This document shows, one piece after another, positions 17,084-25,811 of a stretch of DNA of 37,783 nt. Below the pieces are notes generated by a model. It saw nothing but the letters and a program-made list of their open reading frames with translations, had not been told where the DNA came from and made no database searches. This DNA comes from Anaerolineae bacterium (GTDB lineage: Bacteria > Chloroflexota > Anaerolineae > Anaerolineales > E44-bin32). The number at the start of each line of letters is the position of its first letter. Position 1 is the stretch's first letter. The stretch covers positions 1 through 37,783 of the forward strand of contig DUEW01000019.1 of assembly GCA_011174845.1 (NCBI GenBank), in the 5' to 3' direction. The position numbers and the translations under genes were made by a program.

Positions 17084-17135
17084 GTTTTTCTCTCCCGGCG
17101 AATGGATATTCTTTTAGAATCGCATTTAAACTCAG

Positions 17136-18140
17136 CTACTTTAAGGGGCTGAAGGTATCGATCAGCAGTCGTACATCGCCACCCACTGGATAGAGGATTG
17201 GGCAGGTCGCCCCATGATTGAGATATTCTTGCACCTTTTCCCTCGCCTCCGTAGGTGTACCAGAGGCGGTGATCCTGATTATGAGTTCATCTGGCACGAA
17301 GTGCTTCGCGCGTTGTATCTGTTCGTGGGTCGCCGGCCAGCCCAATATCGATTGGATCTCTCCTACGACTTCCTGAGATACACCGCTAGCCTTGGCGATG
17401 TGTGGTTGTTGTGCTAGGTACTGTGTAAGTAACTCTCGGCTCGTGTCGAGGGCTTTTTCGCGGTCATGATCTACCGAGCAGACTACCAATTGCGGGCGAT
17501 CGAGGTCTTCAAGCTTTCTCCCGGCCTTCTTTACTCCAACTTCTAGCCGATCCATCGCTTGATCGTTGTACTTGGGGGGAACACAATAATTTAACACCAC
17601 ACCATCAGCAATCTCTCCTGTCAATTCCATCATTTTTGGACCCGTAGCACCGATGTATATTGGAACATGACGCGGTTCACGACGTCCGTGCACCACATCA
17701 AGCTCGATCCCATCGACATGGTGAAATTCTCCATGGAAGGTCACACGCTCTAAAGTTAGCAGGCGGCGGAGGATCTCAACAGTCTCCCGCATCGCCAATA
17801 GCGGTTTTCTTCTCAGGACGCCGACATTTTTAGCTAATGGGTCCCACCAAGCACCGATACCGCATAAGATACGATTCGGAGCAAGATCATCAAGGGTCAA
17901 GAATGTGGCTGCAAGCAACCCGATGTTCCGGGTCCAATTGTTAATTACACCAGATCCGATCTTGATTCGTTCCGTAACTGCAGCATAAGCCGCCATCGGT
18001 ACAATAGCATCTCGAACGAGACGCGATTCCGCCTGCCAGACGGCTTCGAAACCCCTCTCCTCAGCGTAGCGGACAAAATCCAACCCATCCCTCAGATCGT
18101 GAGCATCTTGTAGATAGAGTGCGACACGTTTCATGGTCAT
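17136..18140 (-). CDS. F420-dependent LLM-class oxidoreductase
   Basis: A 334-residue luciferase-like TIM-barrel protein of the F420-dependent branch that includes methylene-tetrahydromethanopterin reductase and glucose-6-phosphate dehydrogenases. [19 protein letters not shown], an [14 protein letters not shown] strand and [21 protein letters not shown] (family flavin/F420 region) are clear. It starts directly after the cofC stop (GAGGAGTAAATCATG, where the ribosome site overlaps the stop), so it is part of the F420 operon. F420 rather than FMN use is inferred from that neighbourhood and from family resemblance. It is the only obvious F420-consuming catabolic enzyme in the window and the candidate reductase or dehydrogenase of the pathway. 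Confidence 0.85.
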   Translation of the reverse strand: MTMKRVALYLQDAHDLRDGLDFVRYAEERGFEAVWQAESRLVRDAIVPMAAYAAVTERIKIGSGVINNWTRNIGLLAATFLTLDDLAPNRILCGIGAWWDPLAKNVGVLRRKPLLAMRETVEILRRLLTLERVTFHGEFHHVDGIELDVVHGRREPRHVPIYIGATGPKMMELTGEIADGVVLNYCVPPKYNDQAMDRLEVGVKKAGRKLEDLDRPQLVVCSVDHDREKALDTSRELLTQYLAQQPHIAKASGVSQEVVGEIQSILGWPATHEQIQRAKHFVPDELIIRITASGTPTEAREKVQEYLNHGATCPILYPVGGDVRLLIDTFSPLK

Positions 18141-18143
18141 GAT

Positions 18144-18770
18144 TTACTCCTCATTTGATGAGGCGAGCTTCTCCCAACGCCCCTCTTGGAAGACCTCAAG
18201 ATCCTCGGGGATGTCAATATCTAAACTGAGAGAGGGCAAGTCACAAATTTCTACCCTGACACCGGCAGCTTTTGCATGGGATAGATGGTTAGTAAAACTA
18301 TCGGGTCCAAAATCATATTCTATCAAACCTGGAGGGGACGATAAAAGCGCATTGGTACCTTTACCGTGACGATCGGGGGCGATCACCACAACAGGTGGTT
18401 CAGTGGCCATGGCAATGATTTTTTCAATCCCTTCGATCGTGAGCAAGGGTAAATCTGCAGGTAAAACCAATACACCTGAAACGCCATATCCCCGCGCCAA
18501 AAGGGTTGCTCGGACCAAAGCTTGGTTCAACTGCGGTGATCCGTGCTCAGTTACCGTTCTTGCATGATGTTCACGCGCCAGGGCCAGAGCACGTGAATCT
18601 CGACTTACAACGAGGGTCCGTTCGACGCTCGGAACTTGTGATAGAACTTCAAGCGTATGCACAAGCATTTGCTGACTTAAGTTAGCTCGTTCCTCTTTCG
18701 AGAGCACGGTAGACAATCTAGATTTCGCCCGACTCAGTGGTTTAACAGGAACAATAGCCCAGATTGTCAT
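18144..18770 (-). CDS. cofC: CofC/FbiD phosphoenolpyruvate (phospholactate) guanylyltransferase
   Basis: A 208-residue GTP-transferase that activates 2-phospholactate, PEP or 3-phosphoglycerate as the first side-chain step of coenzyme F420 synthesis. IVPVKPLSRAKSRLS at the N-terminus, VLVLPADLPLL (Mg-binding) in the middle and GTNALLSSPPG plus FGPDSFTNHLSHA towards the end match CofC well. AGAGGTGG lies before the ATG. It follows cofD after 11 bases. The substrate type cannot be read from sequence alone; the nearby nitroreductase domain suggests the dehydro-F420 route. Confidence 0.92.
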   Translation of the reverse strand: MTIWAIVPVKPLSRAKSRLSTVLSKEERANLSQQMLVHTLEVLSQVPSVERTLVVSRDSRALALAREHHARTVTEHGSPQLNQALVRATLLARGYGVSGVLVLPADLPLLTIEGIEKIIAMATEPPVVVIAPDRHGKGTNALLSSPPGLIEYDFGPDSFTNHLSHAKAAGVRVEICDLPSLSLDIDIPEDLEVFQEGRWEKLASSNEE

Positions 18771-18781
18771 CGTTCCACCTC

Positions 18782-19720
18782 TTACACCATCATCGCTGAA
18801 GCAAAGGCTAAGACTTCTTCTCCTAACCCCATCCGGTCTTGCTCGTTCTTCATGATCGTATTGGTAACAAGAACCCGAATATTTAAGGCCTGGATATCAG
18901 AAGCGAGGTGTTGATCTTTTTTATCGATCACCATTCCAGCCAGCAGGTCTTGAAAATGCTCGGCCACTGAAAGCGAGGATGGCCGGAAACCCAATTCTGA
19001 GTACATCTTTGCCGCTGGTCCCTTGATGGCTTTCCCTCCAACGATCGGTGAAACACCAACGACTGACTTCTCTGAGACCGCGTCCCGAATCCCCTTCACG
19101 GCCAAGATCGGATCTAAACTTACCCAAGGATTGGAAGGACACAAGACGACGAGATCGGCTTTTGAAAGTGCCTGTATCACTCCAGGAGCTGGGATGGCAG
19201 TTTCGACACCGGTAAATCGAAACCCTCTTACACACGGCGCGCAACGACGAGCGACAAAATAATTCTGGAAAGCCAACTCCCCTTTATCCGTGATCACAAT
19301 CGTTCGCACAGGATCATCCGACATGGGCAGCAGGGTAATAGAGATACCAAGCGTTTGACAGACATGCTGGGTGACCTCAGTGAGCGACTGACCTTCTTTC
19401 AGGCGCCTCGATCGTTCATGATGAAGTGCCAGGTCACGATCCCCTAGCTGAAACCAGGTTGGCCCTCCCAACGTTTCTATTGTCTCAAGGAAACCCCAAG
19501 TCTCATCCTTACGCCCCCATCCTGTTTGAGGGTTGGCTAGCCCAGCTAAAGTGTAGATCATTGTATCCAAGTCGGGACAAATGGTGAGACCAAGATGCTC
19601 GAAATCATCCCCCGTGTTGACGATCACTGTCAGATGGTCTGGTGGCAATATCTCAGCCAACCCATGGGCCAATTTCGATCCGCCAACACCACCAGCCAGC
19701 GCGACAACCCTTAGCGCCAC
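18782..19720 (-). CDS. cofD: CofD/FbiA 2-phospho-L-lactate transferase
   Basis: A 312-residue transferase that joins the activated phospho-acid to Fo, giving F420-0 or dehydro-F420-0. The N-terminus ALAGGVGGSKLAHGL, NTGDDFEHLGLTICPDLDT and the later SNPWVSLDPILAVKGIRDA and VGVSPIVGGKAIKGPAAKM are diagnostic of the family. The start is GTG at 19718-19720, with GAGGTGG four bases upstream; the gene overlaps the end of the nitroreductase gene by ten bases. Confidence 0.94.
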   Translation of the reverse strand: MALRVVALAGGVGGSKLAHGLAEILPPDHLTVIVNTGDDFEHLGLTICPDLDTMIYTLAGLANPQTGWGRKDETWGFLETIETLGGPTWFQLGDRDLALHHERSRRLKEGQSLTEVTQHVCQTLGISITLLPMSDDPVRTIVITDKGELAFQNYFVARRCAPCVRGFRFTGVETAIPAPGVIQALSKADLVVLCPSNPWVSLDPILAVKGIRDAVSEKSVVGVSPIVGGKAIKGPAAKMYSELGFRPSSLSVAEHFQDLLAGMVIDKKDQHLASDIQALNIRVLVTNTIMKNEQDRMGLGEEVLAFASAMMV

Positions 19721-20358
19721 AAAGCCACCTCGTCCAAAGGTTTCCTGCTACCAACCCGGCCTTCACCTTCGGGAAATCCAAGGATAATTAAACCTTGTGG
19801 GTCCCACGATGATGGTAGTATCAAGCTCTCTCTTACGATTTCCTGTGTAAATAACGGCGCACACATCCAACAAGCCGCCAACCCCTCGGCATGAGCTGTT
19901 AGGAGAAGATTTTCTCCTGCCATGGCTACGCTTTGCACCGCCATTATATATTCCGCGTGGGATCGAGGTTCATCGGGATAGCTGTCCATCTCCTCCATGG
20001 TCAGACAGAGGACAATGACGGCAGGCGCTCCAGTTATGCGATCACAAGAGCGATCGACCTCCGCTTGCGCTTCATCCAGATTAATGCCGTCCGCTATTTG
20101 ATCAACCCTTAATGCCTCACCCATCGCTTGAGCGAGTCTCGTTTTGAGCAAACCGTCGAGGATTACACAAAACCGCCAGGGTTGCCGGTTATGAGCCGAT
20201 GGAGCGCTGCACGCAGCAGCAAGAAGGCGGTCAATGATTTCCGTAGATATTGGCTCTGGCTTGAAAGTACGTATCGATCGTCGTGAGGTAAGGGTATCGA
20301 AAAAATATTTTGCGTCTTCAGGGAGGCTTAAGCTAAGTTCCTGATATGAATTGGTCAT
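19711..20358 (-). CDS. Nitroreductase-family protein, FbiB C-terminal-domain-like
   Basis: A 215-residue nitroreductase-fold flavoprotein. RRSIRTFKPEPIS at 27-39 and APSAHNRQPWRF near residues 53-64 are the FMN-contacting motifs and closely match the C-terminal half of mycobacterial FbiB, which reduces dehydro-F420 to F420. It lies between cofE and cofD in the same direction, in the same order as the domains of FbiB, so it probably does this job as a separate subunit. AGAGGA precedes the ATG. A general nitroreductase role is the alternative. Confidence 0.82.
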   Translation of the reverse strand: MTNSYQELSLSLPEDAKYFFDTLTSRRSIRTFKPEPISTEIIDRLLAAACSAPSAHNRQPWRFCVILDGLLKTRLAQAMGEALRVDQIADGINLDEAQAEVDRSCDRITGAPAVIVLCLTMEEMDSYPDEPRSHAEYIMAVQSVAMAGENLLLTAHAEGLAACWMCAPLFTQEIVRESLILPSSWDPQGLIILGFPEGEGRVGSRKPLDEVALWR

Positions 20359-20706
20359 CTTTCCTCTATGGATCGAAAGTAGGATTTCTAAGCCTACTTG
20401 TAACGACGAGTTCAGGATGCTCCTCTTGAGCTACTCTCAGCTGCATCCTTTCGGTATTGAACGATGTCCTCTTTTTCCCTACAAACGTCTCGATACCATC
20501 TACATCTTCAAGCTTATTCTAATGGATTGTCACTCTGTTCCGTACCATTGCGGAGGTGAAAAATCTCGCTGCTTCAATTCCAGGACGTTATTCTAAAAGA
20601 CGAGATTTTTCGTTGCGCAGCTTATGCGGAGTGCAAGCAGCAGGCACCTCAGAATGACATCGTTAACTCATAATCAAGGTAATTCGAAACTACTCTGGAT
20701 CACTGT
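20359..20706. other. Gene-free gap between the FbiB-like genes
   Basis: No gene is supported here. The stretch nearest the nitroreductase start holds a 7-bp hairpin (AAGTAGG...CCTACTT, about 20379-20401). The rest is mostly the repeat element at 20529-20658. Neither strand shows a clear promoter. An 81-codon plus-strand frame crosses it without a ribosome site or recognisable product. Confidence 0.6.
20529..20658. repeat. 130-bp imperfect palindromic element (MITE-like)
   Basis: The element starts with GTCACTCTG (20529-20537) and ends with CAGAATGAC (20650-20658), near-perfect inverted ends. Inside is an exact 11-bp inverted pair, GAAAAATCTCG (20558-20568) and CGAGATTTTTC (20601-20611). GTCATTCTGAG...AATCTCG is a recurrent intergenic repeat in several phyla, from memory. 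It looks like a non-autonomous mobile repeat or its relic. No transposase is present. Confidence 0.6.
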
Positions 20707-21480
20707 CTAACGAAATAAATCTAACTTCTTCGGCCTTAGAATTTCACTCAGTGATCCCTCACGCAGGTTGTAAGGTAACCCTCTCACATGGATCACCGGT
20801 CGGCGTTCGTCTGCTTGACCCATTAGAACAGAGGCTCCAGCCGCAATCTCATCTGCTAAGCCAACTTGGGTGATTTGAAGGGGATCACCGTAAAGATCTG
20901 GTCGCCCTCTCAGATCGAGTAAAGCTGGAAAGCCAGCAACGCCAATAGCGACCCCCACCGTACCGAGCCGCCAAGCACGACCATGAGAATCGATGATCAA
21001 AACACCGATTTGGGCTCCTGTGGCAGCCTGGATGCGTTGGCGAAGTTTTTGCGCGGAGGCATCCGGATTTTCGGGAAGCATGGAGACCCACTCACCCTGT
21101 CTTTCCCCCATTCCTTGAATGTTGGAGTGATCAACTCCAGCGTTAGCGCAGATAAAACCCAATTTATGTTCAACGATGATCAGATCGGCCCGTTTTCGTA
21201 ACACTTGGTTGCTTTCACGGAGAATGACTTCAACCAGTCTCGGGTCCTTCTGAATCTCCTCAGCCAGAAAGATCGCTTCCGGCGAAGGATCGACGTCATC
21301 TAAATTAATCAACCGCGCTTCAGCTTTGGAGACGACCTTTTGGGTCACCACGAACACATCGCCGTTCCGTAAAACTAGAGCAGCGCGCTCAAGACCCTCC
21401 AGAATCATTGCAGCGAGGTCGTCCCCCGGTCGCACAAGGGGAAGCCCTGGTAGGGCTGTATAGATCATTTGTGAGGTCAT
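20707..21480 (-). CDS. cofE: Coenzyme F420-0:L-glutamate ligase
   Basis: A GTP-dependent ligase that adds glutamates to F420-0. GLPLVRPGDDLAAMI, VVTQKVVSKAEARLI, NAGVDHSN, IDSHGRAWRLGTVGVAIG and GDPLQITQVGLADEIAAGASVLMG are typical CofE motifs in the right order. The ATG at 21478-21480 gives 257 residues; a TTG at 21496-21498 that overlaps the NpdG stop (TTGA) would add six, and an ATG at 21466-21468 also fits the family N-terminus. None has a well-spaced ribosome site, so the start is open. It lacks the nitroreductase domain that FbiB carries; that domain is encoded next door. Confidence 0.92.
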   Translation of the reverse strand: MTSQMIYTALPGLPLVRPGDDLAAMILEGLERAALVLRNGDVFVVTQKVVSKAEARLINLDDVDPSPEAIFLAEEIQKDPRLVEVILRESNQVLRKRADLIIVEHKLGFICANAGVDHSNIQGMGERQGEWVSMLPENPDASAQKLRQRIQAATGAQIGVLIIDSHGRAWRLGTVGVAIGVAGFPALLDLRGRPDLYGDPLQITQVGLADEIAAGASVLMGQADERRPVIHVRGLPYNLREGSLSEILRPKKLDLFR

Positions 21481-21494
21481 GCTTACGAGCTGGC

Positions 21495-22169
21495 TCAATC
21501 CTCTAGCGGATCGCCTGTGATGCGAATACCAGCCCCTTTGATCTTATAGCGCTTGTTTATGCCCATCAGAACGGAGGAGAGGCCTTCAACGACACCGGCA
21601 TTTTGAAGCGGACCCGCATCCCACCCCACCAACTTCGCCGCTGCCACTAAGCGCAGCGCTTGCTCGCGTGCCTCTTCATTGTTCCCACAAACGAGCACGT
21701 CGCACGGAATCGGGTGATCTTCCTTCAGATGCACTTGAGCGACATTTTGAAAGGCGGCCACGACATTAACTCCGTCGCCAAGGGTGTCTTGCGCTTCCTG
21801 GGTTGCACTACCCGCCTCTGGCAATTGCGCCAAATTCACATCGGGCGGAACGAGGGGCACGGTAGTGACCACTAGGACCTTTCCTTGAAGATGATCCTTG
21901 AGCGTTTCCAGTGTTGCGTTTTGTGCTTCGTATGGAACTGTCAGCACGGCGATATCGCAGGCGTCGACAGCTTCTTGGTTTACCATGCCGTGGACCACAT
22001 CCCGATTCAAGCGCTCATTGACCTCCGTCGCTGCCCCCTTCGCTTTTTCGAGCGTGCGTGATCCGATGATCACATGGTAGCCGGCTTTAGCCCATCGATA
22101 GGCTAAACCCGGGCCTACGTTTCCAGTACCCCCTATGATAGATAATGTGAGAATTAGTCGTTCGCTCAT
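21495..22169 (-). CDS. npdG: F420-dependent NADP reductase (Fno/NpdG)
   Basis: A 224-residue NADPH:F420 oxidoreductase that exchanges hydride between F420H2 and NADP. IIGGTGNVGPGLAYRWAKAG is the N-terminal Rossmann loop, GSRTLEKAKG the NADP-phosphate contact, followed by VLTVPYEAQ, a VVAAFQNV stretch and the C-terminal VEGLSSVLMGINKRYKIKGAGIRITG of the F420-binding side. The ATG at 22167-22169 is preferred to the upstream GTG because GGAG is correctly spaced. It links the F420 pool made by neighbouring genes to NADP. Confidence 0.9.
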   Translation of the reverse strand: MSERLILTLSIIGGTGNVGPGLAYRWAKAGYHVIIGSRTLEKAKGAATEVNERLNRDVVHGMVNQEAVDACDIAVLTVPYEAQNATLETLKDHLQGKVLVVTTVPLVPPDVNLAQLPEAGSATQEAQDTLGDGVNVVAAFQNVAQVHLKEDHPIPCDVLVCGNNEEAREQALRLVAAAKLVGWDAGPLQNAGVVEGLSSVLMGINKRYKIKGAGIRITGDPLED

Positions 22170-22198
22170 ATTCACTCCAACTTGAAAGGTGCCGGAAC

Positions 22199-23554
22199 TC
22201 AGTCATCCGGCACAAAAGATTGATAACGTTCCCAGACATCGGGCACCAATTCTTGCGCGCGTGCAGAGATTTCCTTTTCATCTAAAGTCAACAATTGGCG
22301 ATCACGCATCAAAAGCCGCCCAGCGACAATGGTTGTGGTAACCATCGAACTATGGAATCCGAACAAGATGTGCCAGGGTAGATTCCCCTCCGTCAAGGGT
22401 GTGGTGGGGTAGTAATCGACCATCATCAGGTCAGCATACGCTCCTGGTTTGATCATCCCTATCGGGGCTTCAGGGAAGAACATTCCAGCTAAGGCTCCAT
22501 TATTATCAATGGCCATTTCGACGATCTTATCACCTGGCATTCGTCTCGGATCCCGTTGCCATACCTTGTGAACTAAATAAGCCGTTTTCCATTCCTCCCA
22601 CATGGCATTCGAAAAACCATCATTCCCCAAGCAAACTCGGACTCCCGCACGCATCATCGATTCCACATCTGAGATACCCACACCGTTATTCATATTCGAA
22701 CGAGGTTGATGAGTCACCCAAGTTCTGCTATCAGCCAAGAGCTCGATTTCACGAGCGTCAACGTGGACTGCGTGCACCACAATTGTACGCTCACCCAGGA
22801 TACCGTGCTTCTGTAGACGATCGACCACCCTCATCCCCGATTTCGCCAAGCTATCGTATTCGTCTACGGGGTGTTCCGCTACATGCAAATGGAAGCCGGT
22901 ATCAGCGGGAGCGGCCGCACGACATGCATCAAGTGTTTCGTCAGATAACGTTAGGCTGGCATGCAAGCCAAAGGTAGCTGCCACGCGGCCACCTGCGATT
23001 CGCCCCTCGCGACACCGTTCGATGAAACGCACATTCTCCTGGATACCAGCTTTCGCCTTTTCAATCCCGTCTCGGTCTGTCACCTCGTAACACAGGACAC
23101 CCCTTAAGCCTGATTGATCTAATGTCTCAGCGATGACATCAAGTGAGCCACCGATCGCGTTTGGGGAGGCGTGATGATCGATTAGGGTTGTGGTGCCGTG
23201 TTTGATCGCGTCTACCAGGCAGACCATTGCCGAATAACGGACATCTTCCTCGTTCAGCGATTTATCGAGCGGCCACCAGAGCTTTCGCAAGATATCAGGG
23301 AAATCTTTCGGTGATTGTCCCGGTATCGCCATCCCTCGAGCAAAGGCTCCATAGAAGTGGGTATGTGCACAGATGTTTCCCGGCATGAGTAACTGACCGT
23401 GAGCATCCAACTTCACGTCATCCGGATATGCGGCTAACAGGTCCTGTGTTGAGCCTAGGTCTTCAATGAGACCATCTTTCAGAAAAACCGCGTGGTCTTC
23501 CAGGATTTGATTTGGCGTTCCCCAAGTAATGACGCGGGCGTTATGAATCAGCAT
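22199..23554 (-). CDS. ssnA: SsnA-like amidohydrolase (aminohydrolase)
   Basis: A 451-residue amidohydrolase closest to E. coli SsnA, within the TrzN/AtzA/guanine-deaminase group that removes amino or chloro groups from azaheterocycles. HTHFYGAFARGMAIPG holds the first metal ligands (H64, H66); the region after it (PKDFPDILRKLWWPLDKSL) is characteristic of SsnA. HLHVAEHP, a VVHAVHVD stretch and LGNDGFSNAMWEEWK supply the remaining metal ligands and catalytic acid. The ATG at 23552-23554 has GGAG six bases upstream, just after the NUDIX stop. Likely role: deamination of a purine or ring-oxidised intermediate. Confidence 0.9.
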   Translation of the reverse strand: MLIHNARVITWGTPNQILEDHAVFLKDGLIEDLGSTQDLLAAYPDDVKLDAHGQLLMPGNICAHTHFYGAFARGMAIPGQSPKDFPDILRKLWWPLDKSLNEEDVRYSAMVCLVDAIKHGTTTLIDHHASPNAIGGSLDVIAETLDQSGLRGVLCYEVTDRDGIEKAKAGIQENVRFIERCREGRIAGGRVAATFGLHASLTLSDETLDACRAAAPADTGFHLHVAEHPVDEYDSLAKSGMRVVDRLQKHGILGERTIVVHAVHVDAREIELLADSRTWVTHQPRSNMNNGVGISDVESMMRAGVRVCLGNDGFSNAMWEEWKTAYLVHKVWQRDPRRMPGDKIVEMAIDNNGALAGMFFPEAPIGMIKPGAYADLMMVDYYPTTPLTEGNLPWHILFGFHSSMVTTTIVAGRLLMRDRQLLTLDEKEISARAQELVPDVWERYQSFVPDD

Positions 23555-23568
23555 GCGTGACTCCACGA

Positions 23569-24198
23569 TCAATCAAAACCTGTCGCACGATTTGGATCAC
23601 GGTAAGAGGCGACCGCATCCACGATGTGACGTGGCAGGGTCCGGTGTGCCGATAACGGATGAGGTAGGTCATCGAAGGGGAAGAAACCCACCTCGCTCGT
23701 TTCGCTGCTCGTTGAGAGCTCATCTGAAAGTGGTTCACAGAGAAAGACGAGTTTGTAGGCATGGTATAAGGGAAGTGCAGTTTCGATGCGATTGGCATCG
23801 TACACGCCAACGAGCCTGGTGGCCTTAACGGACAGTCCGGCCTCTTCCAGGACCTCACGTTCGACGGCTGTGTGTGGTGACTCGCCCACATCAGCCCAAC
23901 CGCCCGGGAGGGTCCAACCAGCGTCCATGACTTCACGAACCAAGAGAATCTCCTGCTCACGAAAAACGGCTCCCCGCACATCTACCTTAGGCGTTATGTA
24001 CCCTGGTTGAGCGGAGAATGCAACTTGAACCTCCTCCTGTGACATTAAGCTATGAGTAGCCACAATCTCAGCTGCGATCTCACGTAATCGTTCAGCACGG
24101 CTGCGCTCGAAGGAATTGTTAGCATAATGGAGACCGGTTTCCGCCAGAGCCTGGATCTCACGGGCCCATTCCAACCAGCGTGACCGTCGCTCAGACAT
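23569..24198 (-). CDS. NUDIX hydrolase with NUDIX_N helical domain
   Basis: A 209-residue NUDIX hydrolase. The first 60 residues (WLEWAREIQALAETGLHYA) form the helical N-terminal domain of ADP-ribose/nucleotide-processing NUDIX proteins, and the box GGWADVGESPHTAVEREVLEEAG is intact apart from the G-x5-E-x7-REVxEEAG spacing, which is preserved. The ATG at 24196-24198 with GGGAGAGGGG before it is chosen; two earlier ATGs lie in or against the dihydropyrimidinase end without ribosome sites. It stands between dihydropyrimidinase and ssnA. Substrate unknown, presumably a nucleoside diphosphate derivative. Confidence 0.86.
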   Translation of the reverse strand: MSERRSRWLEWAREIQALAETGLHYANNSFERSRAERLREIAAEIVATHSLMSQEEVQVAFSAQPGYITPKVDVRGAVFREQEILLVREVMDAGWTLPGGWADVGESPHTAVEREVLEEAGLSVKATRLVGVYDANRIETALPLYHAYKLVFLCEPLSDELSTSSETSEVGFFPFDDLPHPLSAHRTLPRHIVDAVASYRDPNRATGFD

Positions 24199-24251
24199 CC
24201 CCTCTCCCTTTTGCTGCCCTCTTTGATCCTGTTCTAGGGTTTCCATTTTAG

Positions 24252-25673
24252 TTAGATCAACTCGATGTTCGCTTTTCGCTTGATAAAGCGTCCCATGCCA
24301 GCTTTCCCAAACCATTCCTCATCGTCAACAATGATTTCCCCACGAAGGAACACTTTCTCAGGGTATCCGACCAACTCCCATCCCTCATATAGGTTGTAAT
24401 CCGTGCGGTGATGGGCGTGCGCTATGCCATATTTGAGCGGTCGGTTGGGGTCCCAGATCACGATATCAGCATCCGATCCAGGGAGTAAAGCACCTTTTTG
24501 AGGGTAAAGCCCGAAGATCTTAGCCGGGTTTGTGCTCGTTAGCGATACAAACTGATTGGGGGATAAACGCCCAGTACCAACCCCATATGACCATATGATC
24601 GGCAACCTATCGCCAACACCGGGCAAACCATTCGGGATCTTCGTGAAGTCATCGGCTCCTAGTTCCTTCCCCGGTATCGCAATCCATTGCCCCTCATACT
24701 CGATCGCCCGCGTCCCATCGAAGAAAAACGAACAATGATCCGTACCAAGTACCTGGAGTCCACCATTAATCAACCCATCCCACAACGCTTCATTGTCCTC
24801 TTCCGTTCTAAGAGGTGGTGAACAGATCCACTTGGCCCCATCTGGTCTTTCTAAATATTCTTCGGTGAAGAAGAGATATTGCAGGCAGGTTTCACCCATC
24901 ACAGGCAGACCTCGGGCTTGGCCATAGCGGATCTGGTCCAGGCCACCAGCAGTGTTGACATGCACGATGTAAAGCGAGGATCCAGCTTGCTCCGCCAGTG
25001 CGATCCCTCGCAAAACGGATTCCACGGCTCCCCAAGCTGGTCTGGTGCGTGCATGCCAAATGGGTTCGGTGTGACCCGCAGCTAAAGTCTCGGCGGTAAG
25101 GACCTCAATTACATCACCGTTCTCGGCGTGCAGCATGGTCAACATGCCGTGTTCCGCACATATCCGCATCACCTTTAATATCTCGCCATCCTGCAACCTC
25201 AACCTATCGTTATAAGCCATGAAAACCTTGACCGATGTGATCCCCTTGTCAATCAATCTCGGAATCTGCGAAACGGCATTCTCATCCAAGCGGGTGATAT
25301 TCATGTGAAAGCTGAAGTCGACAGCCGCCTTAAGATCAGCCTTTTCGTGCCAAGCATCGATGGATTCTTGGATCGTGGGGTAATCCTGCGGCACAAAGTC
25401 GATCACGGTCGTCGTGCCACCAAATGCGGCTGCTTTTAAGCCAGTGTAGTGATCATCCGAGCTGATGGTGTCAAACATTGGCAGATCAAAATGCGTATGA
25501 GGATCAACCCCGCCAGGCATCACAAATTTACCTGAGGCATCAATGATCTCAGCATCGGGCACATCCATGTCTTGCCCAGTCGCGACAATCTTCTCCCCCT
25601 CGATCAGAAGATCTGCCTTGATCGTCCCTCCAGCACCAATCAATGTCCCTGAGCGAATAAGTTTATATACCAA
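24252..25673 (-). CDS. hyuA: Dihydropyrimidinase / HyuA-type cyclic amidohydrolase
   Basis: A 473-residue metal-dependent cyclic amidase that hydrolyses dihydropyrimidines or hydantoin-like rings to ureido acids. DPHTHFDLP (58-66, ligands H59 and H61), the carboxylated lysine K149 in TSVKVFMAYND, MLHAENGD, YIVHVNTAGG and LGTDHCSFFF give the binuclear metal site and substrate loop. The start appears to be TTG at 25671-25673 with GGGAG/AAAGGA upstream. In E. coli the equivalent HyuA lies in the same yge/yqe cluster. It has a TATAAT of its own in the gap before it. Confidence 0.92.
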   Translation of the reverse strand: MVYKLIRSGTLIGAGGTIKADLLIEGEKIVATGQDMDVPDAEIIDASGKFVMPGGVDPHTHFDLPMFDTISSDDHYTGLKAAAFGGTTTVIDFVPQDYPTIQESIDAWHEKADLKAAVDFSFHMNITRLDENAVSQIPRLIDKGITSVKVFMAYNDRLRLQDGEILKVMRICAEHGMLTMLHAENGDVIEVLTAETLAAGHTEPIWHARTRPAWGAVESVLRGIALAEQAGSSLYIVHVNTAGGLDQIRYGQARGLPVMGETCLQYLFFTEEYLERPDGAKWICSPPLRTEEDNEALWDGLINGGLQVLGTDHCSFFFDGTRAIEYEGQWIAIPGKELGADDFTKIPNGLPGVGDRLPIIWSYGVGTGRLSPNQFVSLTSTNPAKIFGLYPQKGALLPGSDADIVIWDPNRPLKYGIAHAHHRTDYNLYEGWELVGYPEKVFLRGEIIVDDEEWFGKAGMGRFIKRKANIELI

Positions 25674-25728
25674 AGATCCTTTCTCCCGACGACGTTGGTA
25701 GCACAGGGCAGTCTAACGACATAAGCCA

Positions 25729-25734
25729 ATTATA
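25729..25734 (-). promoter_or_regulatory. -10 element before dihydropyrimidinase gene
   Basis: A perfect TATAAT on the minus strand in the 138-base gap upstream of the dihydropyrimidinase gene, giving a leader of about 50 bases. The -35 region (CTTTTT at the right distance) is poor, so activation by a regulator or a weak internal promoter is likely. Confidence 0.4.
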
Positions 25735-25811
25735 GTCGTGATTAGCTAATGAAAAAGTGCTGGAAGAGCGTTTATCGAGGCGAGAGGTCGGTAGAGGGGA
25801 AACATGACGCT

